From NCBI GenBank assembly GCA_029554865.1, contig JAKPUX010000056.1, positions 62,001 through 126,000 of the forward strand: 64,000 bases of DNA, given 5' to 3'. Position 1 is the stretch's first letter. Every line of letters begins with the position of its first letter. This DNA is from a bacterium (GTDB lineage Bacteria; Zhuqueibacterota; Zhuqueibacteria; Residuimicrobiales; Residuimicrobiaceae). Shown here piece by piece: positions 37,253 to 45,687 of the stretch. The notes beneath the pieces are model-generated. The model was not told where the DNA came from. It saw nothing but the letters and a program-made list of their open reading frames with translations, and did no database searches. The position numbers and the translations under genes were made by a program.

Positions 37253-38746
37253 TTACTCCTCCTCGCTGTCGAGGAGCTCCTCCTCCTCTTCCTCGAGATC
37301 ATCGGGCGGCTCCTCCTCCCCGTTCTCCGCGGCGGCGACGCTGTTGCGCGGCCAGATGATGCCGTGCGCCTCGATGAGCCGGTAGATGGTCTTGCGGTTC
37401 AGCCCGGCCACCTTGGCCACCTTGGCGATGGTCTTGTATTTGTCAAGCAGATTCTCAAGGTACTGCTTTTCCCACTGCTTGATGATGGCTGCCTTGGCCT
37501 GCTTGAAATCCATATCCTCGGTAACCTGAACGAACATCTTTTTCTGATGGGGCAGAATCTCCTCCGGCAGGTCATCCAGGTCGAGTTCGCTCTTGCGCGC
37601 CAGGGCGACCATGTGCTCCATGACGTTCTGCAGCTGGCGCACATTGCCAGGCCAGTTGTGCTGCTGCAGGGCAAGGAGTGCATCACTCGAAATTGTCTCC
37701 ACCTCGACCGGACCGAACTGGCGGTACTGGCGCAGAAAATGGTAGACCAGCAGGGGGATGTCCTCGCGGCGTTCGCGCAGGGGGGGAATCGACAGCCGGA
37801 TGACCTGCAGGCGGTAAAAGAGATCCTCCCGCAGCCGCTTCTCCTTGACCAGCACATCTGGATCGCAGTTGGTGGCGCTGATGATGCGAACATCGATCTC
37901 GCGCTCCTTGACGCTCCCCAGCCGGCGCACCTTGTGGTCCTGCAGTACCCGCAGCAGCTTGTGCTGCAGGTCAAAGCTCACCTCCGACATCTCGTCAAGA
38001 AAGAGCGTCCCCTTGTCAGCGGTCTCGAAAAGCCCGGGCTTGTCGATGTTGGCCCCGGTGAAGGCCCCCTTGACATGGCCGAACAGCTCGCCCTCGAGCA
38101 GATTGTCGGGCAGGGCGCCGACAGCGACCGGCACAAAGGACTCATCCCTGCGCTGGCTGTGATAATGAATGCCCCGGGCGATGATCTCCTTGCCGGTGCC
38201 GGTCTCGCCGTAGATCATCACTGAGGCGTTGGTCGCCGCCACCCGCTTGGCCTTCTCGAAAAGAACGCGCATGACCTCGCTGCCCCCGATGGCCCCGTAA
38301 AAAAGGGTGTCGTCAGTCAGATCGAGACGGCTGCGCAGATAGGCGTTCTCACGCTGCATGCGCGCAAACTTTAAGCCGCGTTCGATCGGCAGCAGGATGT
38401 CATGGTGGGTCTCAACCTTCTGGATATAATCAAAGGCCCCCTTCTTGGTCGCCTCGACCACATCGGGGATGTGGCTGTAAGCGGTGTAGAGGATCACCAC
38501 CGCATCCGGATCGATGCGGCGCACCTCCTCCAGGACCTGGATTCCATCCTTGTGATTGGGCATATAGAGGTCCGAAAGAACCAGCAGGGGACGCTCCCGC
38601 GCGAAAAGGCGAATGCCGTCTTCGGCATTGGTGGCTGTAATGCAGCTGTACTGGCTCTTCTTGAGCATCTTGACCAGTGAATCGAGAACAGTGCGTTCAT
38701 CATCGATGACCAGAATGGAACGGTCACTGGTCTTCTTGTCATTCAT
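37253..38746 (-). CDS. NtrC-family sigma54-dependent response regulator with acidic C-terminal tail
   Basis: Receiver ILVIDDE...LSDLYMP...; AAA+ GETGTGKE and GAFTGA; Fis-type HTH TIAKVAKVAGLNRKTIYRLIEAHGI; tail PPDDLEEEEEELLDSEEE. Confidence 0.95.
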   Translation of the reverse strand: MNDKKTSDRSILVIDDERTVLDSLVKMLKKSQYSCITATNAEDGIRLFARERPLLVLSDLYMPNHKDGIQVLEEVRRIDPDAVVILYTAYSHIPDVVEATKKGAFDYIQKVETHHDILLPIERGLKFARMQRENAYLRSRLDLTDDTLFYGAIGGSEVMRVLFEKAKRVAATNASVMIYGETGTGKEIIARGIHYHSQRRDESFVPVAVGALPDNLLEGELFGHVKGAFTGANIDKPGLFETADKGTLFLDEMSEVSFDLQHKLLRVLQDHKVRRLGSVKEREIDVRIISATNCDPDVLVKEKRLREDLFYRLQVIRLSIPPLRERREDIPLLVYHFLRQYRQFGPVEVETISSDALLALQQHNWPGNVRQLQNVMEHMVALARKSELDLDDLPEEILPHQKKMFVQVTEDMDFKQAKAAIIKQWEKQYLENLLDKYKTIAKVAKVAGLNRKTIYRLIEAHGIIWPRNSVAAAENGEEEPPDDLEEEEEELLDSEEE

Positions 38747-38752
38747 TCCGTG

Positions 38753-39781
38753 CTATCCTTTCTTGACCATGTTCTTGGCGACGGGAAACAGCAGACGTGC
38801 CGTCGTGCCGCTGCCGGGCACACTCTCCAGTTCAAGGAAACCCTTGTAGCGGGCGGCGATGGTGTAACTGATCGGCAAACCCACACCCAGATGGTCTGTG
38901 GATTTGGTCGAATAAAAGGGTTCATAAATCCTCTTCATCTCGGCGGCCGCAATGCCCGCACCACTGTCGCTAATGGATACCGCGGCCATGCCGTCACTGC
39001 TCCCGCAGCGGATGATCACCTCTCCCCCCTCCGGCGAGGCCTCGACGGCGTTGCGCAGCAGATGGAGCAGACACTGCTCGAGGAGGATGTCATTGGCATA
39101 GATGAGTGAGGAGACAGGACCGGCGCTTACACTGATCTGCACCCCACGCGGAGCGGTGAGCAGCTGGATGACCTCCACAGCCTTTTCAAGCACCGCCTCG
39201 AGCTGAACCAGCTTGCCGCTGTTTCCCTCCTCACGGCTGAAGGATTCCAGGGCTTGCGTGACTCGGGAGATGGCGTAGACCTGCTCCTGCAGCTCGGCCA
39301 GCTCGGCTCGCACCCTGGACCACTCCGGGCCGGGCTCCTCCTCCAGAACCAGACAACCGATCCCGTTGAGGACAGCTGCAAGGGGATTGTTGAGCCGGGA
39401 GGCGAGCTTGTGGGCAAAGGTCGAGACCTCCTCCATCCGGCCGCCCAACTCCTGCTGGTGCTGCTGCCGCTTCTCCCGGGTGACATCCGTCAGCACGATG
39501 GTCGCCCCCTCGATCCGTTCCCCCTCGACCAGGGGCTCGGCCAGCCAATGCAGGGCCAGCAGCGGCGAGGGGAAGATCTTTTCACCGCCGGCGCTCCGGC
39601 CATGCCGGACCGCTTCGGCCAGGGCTTCGGCCGCGTCGCCCAGACCGAGGGCCTGCAGACGGCGATGGAGCTGCTGCCCGCTCTTGAGGCTCTCACCGAG
39701 GGTCCGCTCCAGCACATCCCCGAAACTGTGACGAAGGCGCAGCTGGCGGTCGACAATAAATTTTTGTACTCTTTCTTTCAC
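38753..39781 (-). CDS. Sensor histidine kinase with intact ATPase domain and atypical H-box
   Basis: FAHKLASRLNNPLAAVLNGI; N-box LLRNAVEASPEGG; G1 SDSGAGIAAAEM; G2 HLGVGLPISYTIAARYKG. Confidence 0.85.
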   Translation of the reverse strand: MKERVQKFIVDRQLRLRHSFGDVLERTLGESLKSGQQLHRRLQALGLGDAAEALAEAVRHGRSAGGEKIFPSPLLALHWLAEPLVEGERIEGATIVLTDVTREKRQQHQQELGGRMEEVSTFAHKLASRLNNPLAAVLNGIGCLVLEEEPGPEWSRVRAELAELQEQVYAISRVTQALESFSREEGNSGKLVQLEAVLEKAVEVIQLLTAPRGVQISVSAGPVSSLIYANDILLEQCLLHLLRNAVEASPEGGEVIIRCGSSDGMAAVSISDSGAGIAAAEMKRIYEPFYSTKSTDHLGVGLPISYTIAARYKGFLELESVPGSGTTARLLFPVAKNMVKKG

Positions 39782-39841
39782 TCAAACCTCTGCTTAAGGA
39801 TGCATGGCATGGGAGCATGAGCAAGGGCTGCGGCGGCGCCT

Positions 39842-41338
39842 TCAGACGGGCCGGGAGAGCAGCTTGCCCTCCGCGGCGAGCAGAATGACGATTTCCGTTG
39901 ATCCGTCATGAAGCCGGCGCATCCTGAAGCCTCCCCCCAGCTCGGCAATGATCGCATAAGCGAGGGCGAGGCGGAGATGGGCCGACCGCCAGGGCGGCTG
40001 GGAGGGGAGCGGTTCGCTCCATCCCGGCGCCGATCCGCTGAAGACCAGCCGCATCGCCAGACCGCCCTCCGCATCGGGCTCCACGGACAGACGAACGGAG
40101 CCGGCCGCGCCGGCCTGGTCCAGGGCGTGCAGGAGCAGGCCGGAGAGCCCTTTCTGCAGACGGATGCCGTCACAGGCCAGGGGCGGCAGCTCCTCGGGCA
40201 TCTCCAGCTCGATGCGGACATCCTTGTAGGGCCGCCGCCACTCCGCCACGAAGCGCGCATTCTTGATTAGTTCGGCCAGGTCGCACTCCTCGATCCGGCT
40301 CGAATCGTCCGATCCCATTGGCGCGATCTCCTCCAGGATGGTGTTGATCTCCTCGACCTGATGGGTGAAGAGGTCGATTGCGCCCTGGAATTTGTGCACT
40401 CCCCCAGGCTCATAAAGGTTGTCGTTGCGCAGCATGTCCAGCTCGCACATCAGGGCGGTGAGGGGATTACGGATGTCGTGCACGATCCGAGCGGTGAACT
40501 GGCAGAGGTTGGTCATCTGCAGGGCGAAAAGATTCTGTGCCCCCTCCCGTTCCGTGGAGAGTTCAGGCAGGGCCGCCACCAGGGCCAGGGTCAGCTCGGG
40601 ATTGGCCGGCAGGGGGGCGATCCAGAAATGGCAGGGTCCGGCCGCTTCACGCTCTCCGGAGACCAGCCTGCCTTCACCGTCCTGCAGGGAGGCGGCGAGG
40701 GCTGCCGCGGCCTGCGCGCGCACAGAGGCTGGCAGCATGGTCGAGAGCGGCCGGTCGAGGGCGTCGGCCGCGTAGACCGAGCGCCAGGCCGCGTTGACAT
40801 AGAGCACCGCGCCGTCGGCCGCCGCCGCGGCCACGGCAAAGGGCAGGGCATCCACCAGGGCGGAAAGCATGCGCACCATCGCCCGCTGTTCATCGGCGAC
40901 CAGCTGATTGAGGGGGTCCTCCCCCGCCGCGCCCGGCTCGCTTTGCCCGCCTCCCGCTTCATAAAAGCAGACTGCCGCACCCAGGAGACGCCCCTCGATG
41001 GCGAGGGGCGAGACCTCGATGCGGCAGTTGAGACGGGGATGACGCAGATGGAGCTGACGGTGCTTGCCCTTGACCAGGGTGAACTGGATCGCTTCGTGCA
41101 GCTCCGCGTCGTTGAGTCCGGGATGTTCAAAGAGGGAGAGGCCGAGCAGCCCCTGCCCCGGCACCCCGGTGAACCACTGCTGCCGGCTGTTGACCCACTG
41201 GATCCGCCCCTCCGCGTCGATGAAGATGATGCCGACGCTGATGTGCGTAAGCAGCTGGCCCGCCAGCAAGGTCATGAATGAAGAGGCGCCCGCCTGAGAA
41301 TCCATCGCGTTGATCACTATTCCGTTAAAAACCCGCAC
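39842..41338 (-). CDS. PAS-containing histidine kinase-like protein with canonical H-box but degenerate ATPase domain
   Basis: PAS-like GIIFIDAEGRIQWVNSRQQWF; H-box IVHDIRNPLTALMCELDML; C-terminal region lacks recognisable N and G1 boxes. Confidence 0.8.
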   Translation of the reverse strand: MRVFNGIVINAMDSQAGASSFMTLLAGQLLTHISVGIIFIDAEGRIQWVNSRQQWFTGVPGQGLLGLSLFEHPGLNDAELHEAIQFTLVKGKHRQLHLRHPRLNCRIEVSPLAIEGRLLGAAVCFYEAGGGQSEPGAAGEDPLNQLVADEQRAMVRMLSALVDALPFAVAAAAADGAVLYVNAAWRSVYAADALDRPLSTMLPASVRAQAAAALAASLQDGEGRLVSGEREAAGPCHFWIAPLPANPELTLALVAALPELSTEREGAQNLFALQMTNLCQFTARIVHDIRNPLTALMCELDMLRNDNLYEPGGVHKFQGAIDLFTHQVEEINTILEEIAPMGSDDSSRIEECDLAELIKNARFVAEWRRPYKDVRIELEMPEELPPLACDGIRLQKGLSGLLLHALDQAGAAGSVRLSVEPDAEGGLAMRLVFSGSAPGWSEPLPSQPPWRSAHLRLALAYAIIAELGGGFRMRRLHDGSTEIVILLAAEGKLLSRPV

Positions 41339-41409
41339 CGCTTCCCAACTGATGCCTCAGCAGCGAACACCTTGCCCGGGGAACGATTCTGACTGTGCTG
41401 TTCCGTCTA

Positions 41410-41438
41410 AATATAGCCAAAATGTCCCTTATGCGCAA
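41410..41438 (-). promoter_or_regulatory. Candidate sigma70-type promoter for the sensor kinase/NtrC genes
   Basis: Minus strand TTGCGC-17 bp-TATATT, in the AT-rich divergent intergenic region. Confidence 0.45.
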
Positions 41439-41628
41439 CATAATTTTTATTTATTTACTAAATATTTTATTTTTTCGCCATATTTGTGACATTTATGCCC
41501 CAATGACGTTGGCCCTGGCAGCCCGCCCCTTTTCTCTTGAATTCATTACAAAAAAAGTCTATCTTATTCCTGCCGCCTTGCTTCTCTTCGCCCTGGCCGG
41601 CGCTGCCCCTCCACATTCTTGCACAGGA

Positions 41629-42594
41629 GTGATTCTGCCGCCCCCGAAAACCTCATCCCCGCAGCGCACATGCATCGGCTGCCGCAGCTGCAAGCCTGCC
41701 GATGAGCTCATGCGCCTGGCCTACGATTCCGAGCAGGCCGTCCGCTTCGATCCGCGCCGTGAGCTGCCGGGCCGCGGCTGTCACCTCTGCCCCGACCAGC
41801 GCTGTCTCGAAAGCGCGCTGCGGAGCCGGGCTTTCGCCCGCGCCTATCGCCGCGCAGTTCCCGTATCAGCGCTTGCAGGACTGAAAGATGAGTTTGCCGC
41901 CGCTCGGACGGCCTGGATCGCCGCCTTCAGGCGGGGACGCCGCACCGCCCTGATCACAGAGCGCCTCGAATCCGCCTTCGGCGAACCCGTCTGGCAATCC
42001 GGTGAGGATCCCCTCGCCGCCCTCATCCTCACCGTGCTCTCGCAGAGCACCAACGACCGCAACCGCGACTTCGCCTTCCAGCGTCTGCGCACAGCCTTTC
42101 CCGATTGGGAGTCCGTGAGCAGAGCCCCGAGCACAGCCATCGCCGAAGCGATCCGCCCGGCCGGACTGGCCAACCAGAAGAGCGTGCGCATCCGCGACAT
42201 CCTGCACTGGGTCAAGGCCACCTACGGCGGCTTCGACCTCAGCCCCCTCTGCGGGCAGGACCCCCGCGAGGTCAGCGCGACCTTCATGCAGCTCAAGGGG
42301 ATCGGCATCAAGACCATCAGCGTGGTGCTGATGGTGGCCTGCGGCGCCAATGTCTTCCCCGTCGATACCCATGTCCACCGCATCTGCCAGCGCCTCGGCC
42401 TGGTGCCGCAGGGGCTGAGCGCTGAAAAGACCCATGAGCTCATGCAGCCCCTCGTCCCGCCGGGCAAGAGCTACTCCCTGCATATGAATTTTCTCAGGCT
42501 GGGCCGGACCATCTGCCAGGCGCGCAAGCCCCGCTGCGCCGAATGCCCGGTCGCCCTCTGGTGCCCCTCATCTTCCCTATTTGAAAGCGAATAA
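41629..42594 (+). CDS. YlxR (DUF448) domain fused to endonuclease III-like HhH-GPD DNA glycosylase/AP lyase
   Basis: RTCIGCRSCKPADELMRLAY...LPGRGCHLCPDQRCLESAL (YlxR); LTVLSQSTND, LKGIGIKTISVVL, FPVDTHVHRICQRLG, C-X6-C-X2-C-X5-C (EndoIII). The ORF opens at 41395; GTG 41629 is a plausible in-frame start. Confidence 0.85.
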   Translation: MILPPPKTSSPQRTCIGCRSCKPADELMRLAYDSEQAVRFDPRRELPGRGCHLCPDQRCLESALRSRAFARAYRRAVPVSALAGLKDEFAAARTAWIAAFRRGRRTALITERLESAFGEPVWQSGEDPLAALILTVLSQSTNDRNRDFAFQRLRTAFPDWESVSRAPSTAIAEAIRPAGLANQKSVRIRDILHWVKATYGGFDLSPLCGQDPREVSATFMQLKGIGIKTISVVLMVACGANVFPVDTHVHRICQRLGLVPQGLSAEKTHELMQPLVPPGKSYSLHMNFLRLGRTICQARKPRCAECPVALWCPSSSLFESE

Positions 42595-42597
42595 CCC

Positions 42598-45500
42598 ATG
42601 AAGCGCTTGATCACCCTCTTCCTGCTGGCGGCGGTCCTCTCCGCCTTTGCCGCCCCGATTGATGTCACCTTCCGTCACTACCCGACGGCCCCGACCGTGC
42701 AGCGCGCCTTCGTCCCCGGCAGCTTTAACAACTGGGGCCCTAACGCCAGCGGCGTCATCACCACCGGCGCCCCCTCCGAGATGGCCTGGGCCGACAGCCT
42801 CGGCTGCTACATCAAACAGTATACTCTCGAGACCGGCGTTACCTACAATTACAAGTTCCATGAGCACCTCAACGCCGCCGGATCGCAGTGGCAGTGGCTG
42901 CGCGATCCCCTCAATCCCCTTATCAACACCGCCGACAACAACAACTCTTTGCTCACCCCTGAGCCGATCATGCTCTTCGAGATCAGGCCGGCCGAGGGAG
43001 CCCTGATCACCGACCAGGGTGCCTGGCTCACCGCCGGGGCCTTCGCCGCCGCCGGCGATTCCCTGCTCCTTTCCGCCTCGACCATCATCATCGACGGCGC
43101 GGTGGCCTCCACCCTGGAAGGATGCTGGCTGGGCGGCCTGGGGCTGATCCATTACCCACTCCCTGCCCTGGCCAACGGCAGCCACAGCCTCACCATCCGC
43201 CTGGCTGCCCGCAGCGGGGCCGTCGTCGAGGAGACGGTCACCTTCTCGACCCTGACCGGGGATCTTTTCTTCATGACGCCCTCATGCGACAGCCTCCTGG
43301 CCGCGGAGAGGATCGTGCGCTGGAAGGTCAACCGCCCCTTCGAGCAGATCGCCGCCATCAGCCTGCGTCAGTCGGGCAAAGCCGCCGTCGATATCATGCC
43401 TGAGCCGGACGGGGAATACGCCCGCAGCGTCGCCTGCAGCCGCGGGGTCAACACCTTCGTGCTCAGCCTGACCGACCACGCCGGCGCGACCATCCACAGT
43501 GACACCCTCTTCCTGCGCTATCCCCTGCCGCAGCACCCGGTGCCCGGCGTCGCCCTCTCGCGCAGCGGGGACAAGATCAAAATTACCGGCAGCGCCCGCG
43601 ATCCGCAGAACAAACCGATGAGCTATCGCTGGTCCACTTCGGTGCTCAATCCGGCCCTCCTGCCGGGAGTTAATGGCAGCAGCGAACTGGTGCTGGAGAT
43701 CGATCCCCCCACACGGCCCGGGGATTACAGCCTCGAGCTCACCGCCACCGACGCCGACGGCCTCAGCAGCAGCGCCGAGTCCTTCTTCACCATCCTCGCC
43801 GACGGCAGCGTCGTTCTGCCCGGCTCCGCGACGGTGCCGCAGTGGGTGCGCGAGGCCCGCATCTACTGCATCTTCTTCAAGGCCTTCTCGGCAGGCGGAC
43901 GCATCGCCGAAGCCATCCCCCGCCTGGGCTATATCAAGGCGATGGGCTTCAACACCATCTGGGTGCTGCCGGTGATGGACGTCGAGGGTAATATTGACCA
44001 GGGCGCCAATATCGGCTACAACATTATCGATTTTTTCCATGTCGATCCGGACTACGGCACAGATGAGGATTTCCGGGAGTTCGTGCGGCGCGCCCACGAG
44101 GCCGGGCTGCGGGTGATCCTCGACGTCACCCCCAACCACTCCAGCCGCTCCCATCCCTGCGCCCTCGACGCCCGCGCCAATCGCAAATACAGCCGTTATT
44201 ACGATTTTTTTCAACACGAACCGATCAACCACGACACCAACGGCCTGGGGCAGTCGATCTCCGGCGATGGCATCGTCTATTACAGCGCTTTTTCCGATGC
44301 CCTGGTCAACTGGAACTGGAGCGACGCCGAGGCGCGCAGCTACATGCTCGAGGTCTACAAGTACTGGCTGCGCGAATTCGATATCGACGGCTTTCGCTTT
44401 GATGTCTGGTGGGGCCCCCACCGCCGTTACGGAGTTGGCGCCTTCGACAAGCCTCTGCGCCTCGCCCTGCGCACGGTCAAGTCGAATATCCTCCTGCTCG
44501 GCGAGACCGCGGGCACCGGCAGCGGCACGGAGGATAACTATGCCGACCAGGGCGGCGGCATGGACATGGGCTACGACTGGAACCTCTTCGGCGGCCTCAG
44601 CGCCTACCCCAATCCCGGCGCCCTGCAGATCCGCCTCTATAACTCCGGATTTCGTCCGGGACCCAACAGCTTTTTCCTCCGTTTCCTGGAGAACCATGAC
44701 GAGGACCGCGTCATCTACCGCTATGGCAGCGGTGAAAAGACCATCCCGGTCTCGACAGCCCTCTTCATGGCCACCGGCACCCCCCTGCTCTACGCCGGCC
44801 AGGAGGCCGGAATGGGCCTCTACGGCGGCACCCTCGACGCCCGCCGCCGCGGCACCATCAACTGGTCCGGTCTCTACGCCGCCATCCTGACCCCGCATTA
44901 TCAAAAACTGGCCCAGATCCGCGCCCAGTTCCCCGCCTTCCGCACCCAGTTCGAGGATAGCAACAGCGACGGCCGCATCATCGGCCCCGACGAGGATGTG
45001 CAGCGCCGCCTCGACCAGGGCAGCGCCACCAGCTACGTCATGGCCCGGCCCTGGCTCGACGCCAACGGCCTGGTGGTGATGAATTTCGCCGGCACCGCAC
45101 AGGAGTTTACCATAGCCCTCAAGGCCGGGGAGTGGATGCGTTTCAGCGCCGGATTTTCAGCGCAGGGGAGCTATTGGCTCAACAACCTCTACGACAATAC
45201 CAGCCGGCCGGTGAGCGGGGCGGAGCTCGACACCCTGAAGGTGAGCCTGCCACCTTATGGCGTGGCCATCTACACCATCGCCACCGCAGAGCAGCGGCTG
45301 GTGCTGCCCGACCTCGAGGTGGGCGTTGAGCACAAGAGCCCGGCGGAACTGCCGCAAGCATTCCACCTCGCCGGCAGCTGGCCCAATCCCTTCAACAGCG
45401 CCACCGCCATCCGCTTCACCCTGCACCAGGCGGAGCGGATCGAGGCGGAGATCTTTGACGCCCTCGGCCGGCGCGTGCGCAGCCTGACTGCGGCCGCCCT

Positions 45501-45633
45501 GCCGGCCGGCGAACATGAACTGCACTGGGACGGACGTAATCAGACGGGAATGCACTGCCCGAGCGGCCTCTACTTCCTCAGGCTGCGCCACGGCAGCCAG
45601 ACCGCCGTCCACAAGATGGCCCTGGTGCGCTGA
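42598..45633 (+). CDS. GH13 alpha-amylase family enzyme with N-terminal CBM48-like region and C-terminal T9SS sorting domain
   Basis: VPGSFNNWGPN; DVTPNHSSRSHP, IDGFRFDVWWG, LLLGETAG, RFLENHDEDR; C-terminal GSWPNPFNSATAIRFTLHQAERIEAEIFDALGRRVRSL. Confidence 0.9.
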   Translation: MKRLITLFLLAAVLSAFAAPIDVTFRHYPTAPTVQRAFVPGSFNNWGPNASGVITTGAPSEMAWADSLGCYIKQYTLETGVTYNYKFHEHLNAAGSQWQWLRDPLNPLINTADNNNSLLTPEPIMLFEIRPAEGALITDQGAWLTAGAFAAAGDSLLLSASTIIIDGAVASTLEGCWLGGLGLIHYPLPALANGSHSLTIRLAARSGAVVEETVTFSTLTGDLFFMTPSCDSLLAAERIVRWKVNRPFEQIAAISLRQSGKAAVDIMPEPDGEYARSVACSRGVNTFVLSLTDHAGATIHSDTLFLRYPLPQHPVPGVALSRSGDKIKITGSARDPQNKPMSYRWSTSVLNPALLPGVNGSSELVLEIDPPTRPGDYSLELTATDADGLSSSAESFFTILADGSVVLPGSATVPQWVREARIYCIFFKAFSAGGRIAEAIPRLGYIKAMGFNTIWVLPVMDVEGNIDQGANIGYNIIDFFHVDPDYGTDEDFREFVRRAHEAGLRVILDVTPNHSSRSHPCALDARANRKYSRYYDFFQHEPINHDTNGLGQSISGDGIVYYSAFSDALVNWNWSDAEARSYMLEVYKYWLREFDIDGFRFDVWWGPHRRYGVGAFDKPLRLALRTVKSNILLLGETAGTGSGTEDNYADQGGGMDMGYDWNLFGGLSAYPNPGALQIRLYNSGFRPGPNSFFLRFLENHDEDRVIYRYGSGEKTIPVSTALFMATGTPLLYAGQEAGMGLYGGTLDARRRGTINWSGLYAAILTPHYQKLAQIRAQFPAFRTQFEDSNSDGRIIGPDEDVQRRLDQGSATSYVMARPWLDANGLVVMNFAGTAQEFTIALKAGEWMRFSAGFSAQGSYWLNNLYDNTSRPVSGAELDTLKVSLPPYGVAIYTIATAEQRLVLPDLEVGVEHKSPAELPQAFHLAGSWPNPFNSATAIRFTLHQAERIEAEIFDALGRRVRSLTAAALPAGEHELHWDGRNQTGMHCPSGLYFLRLRHGSQTAVHKMALVR

Positions 45634-45687
45634 CAGGAGGCTGCAGCGGATGCAGCAGCAGATCAGAAAACCGGGAGGGTGCTGAAG

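Noticed and set aside
43282-44904. 540-aa minus ORF
   Set aside because: Antisense to GH13 with intact catalytic motifs.
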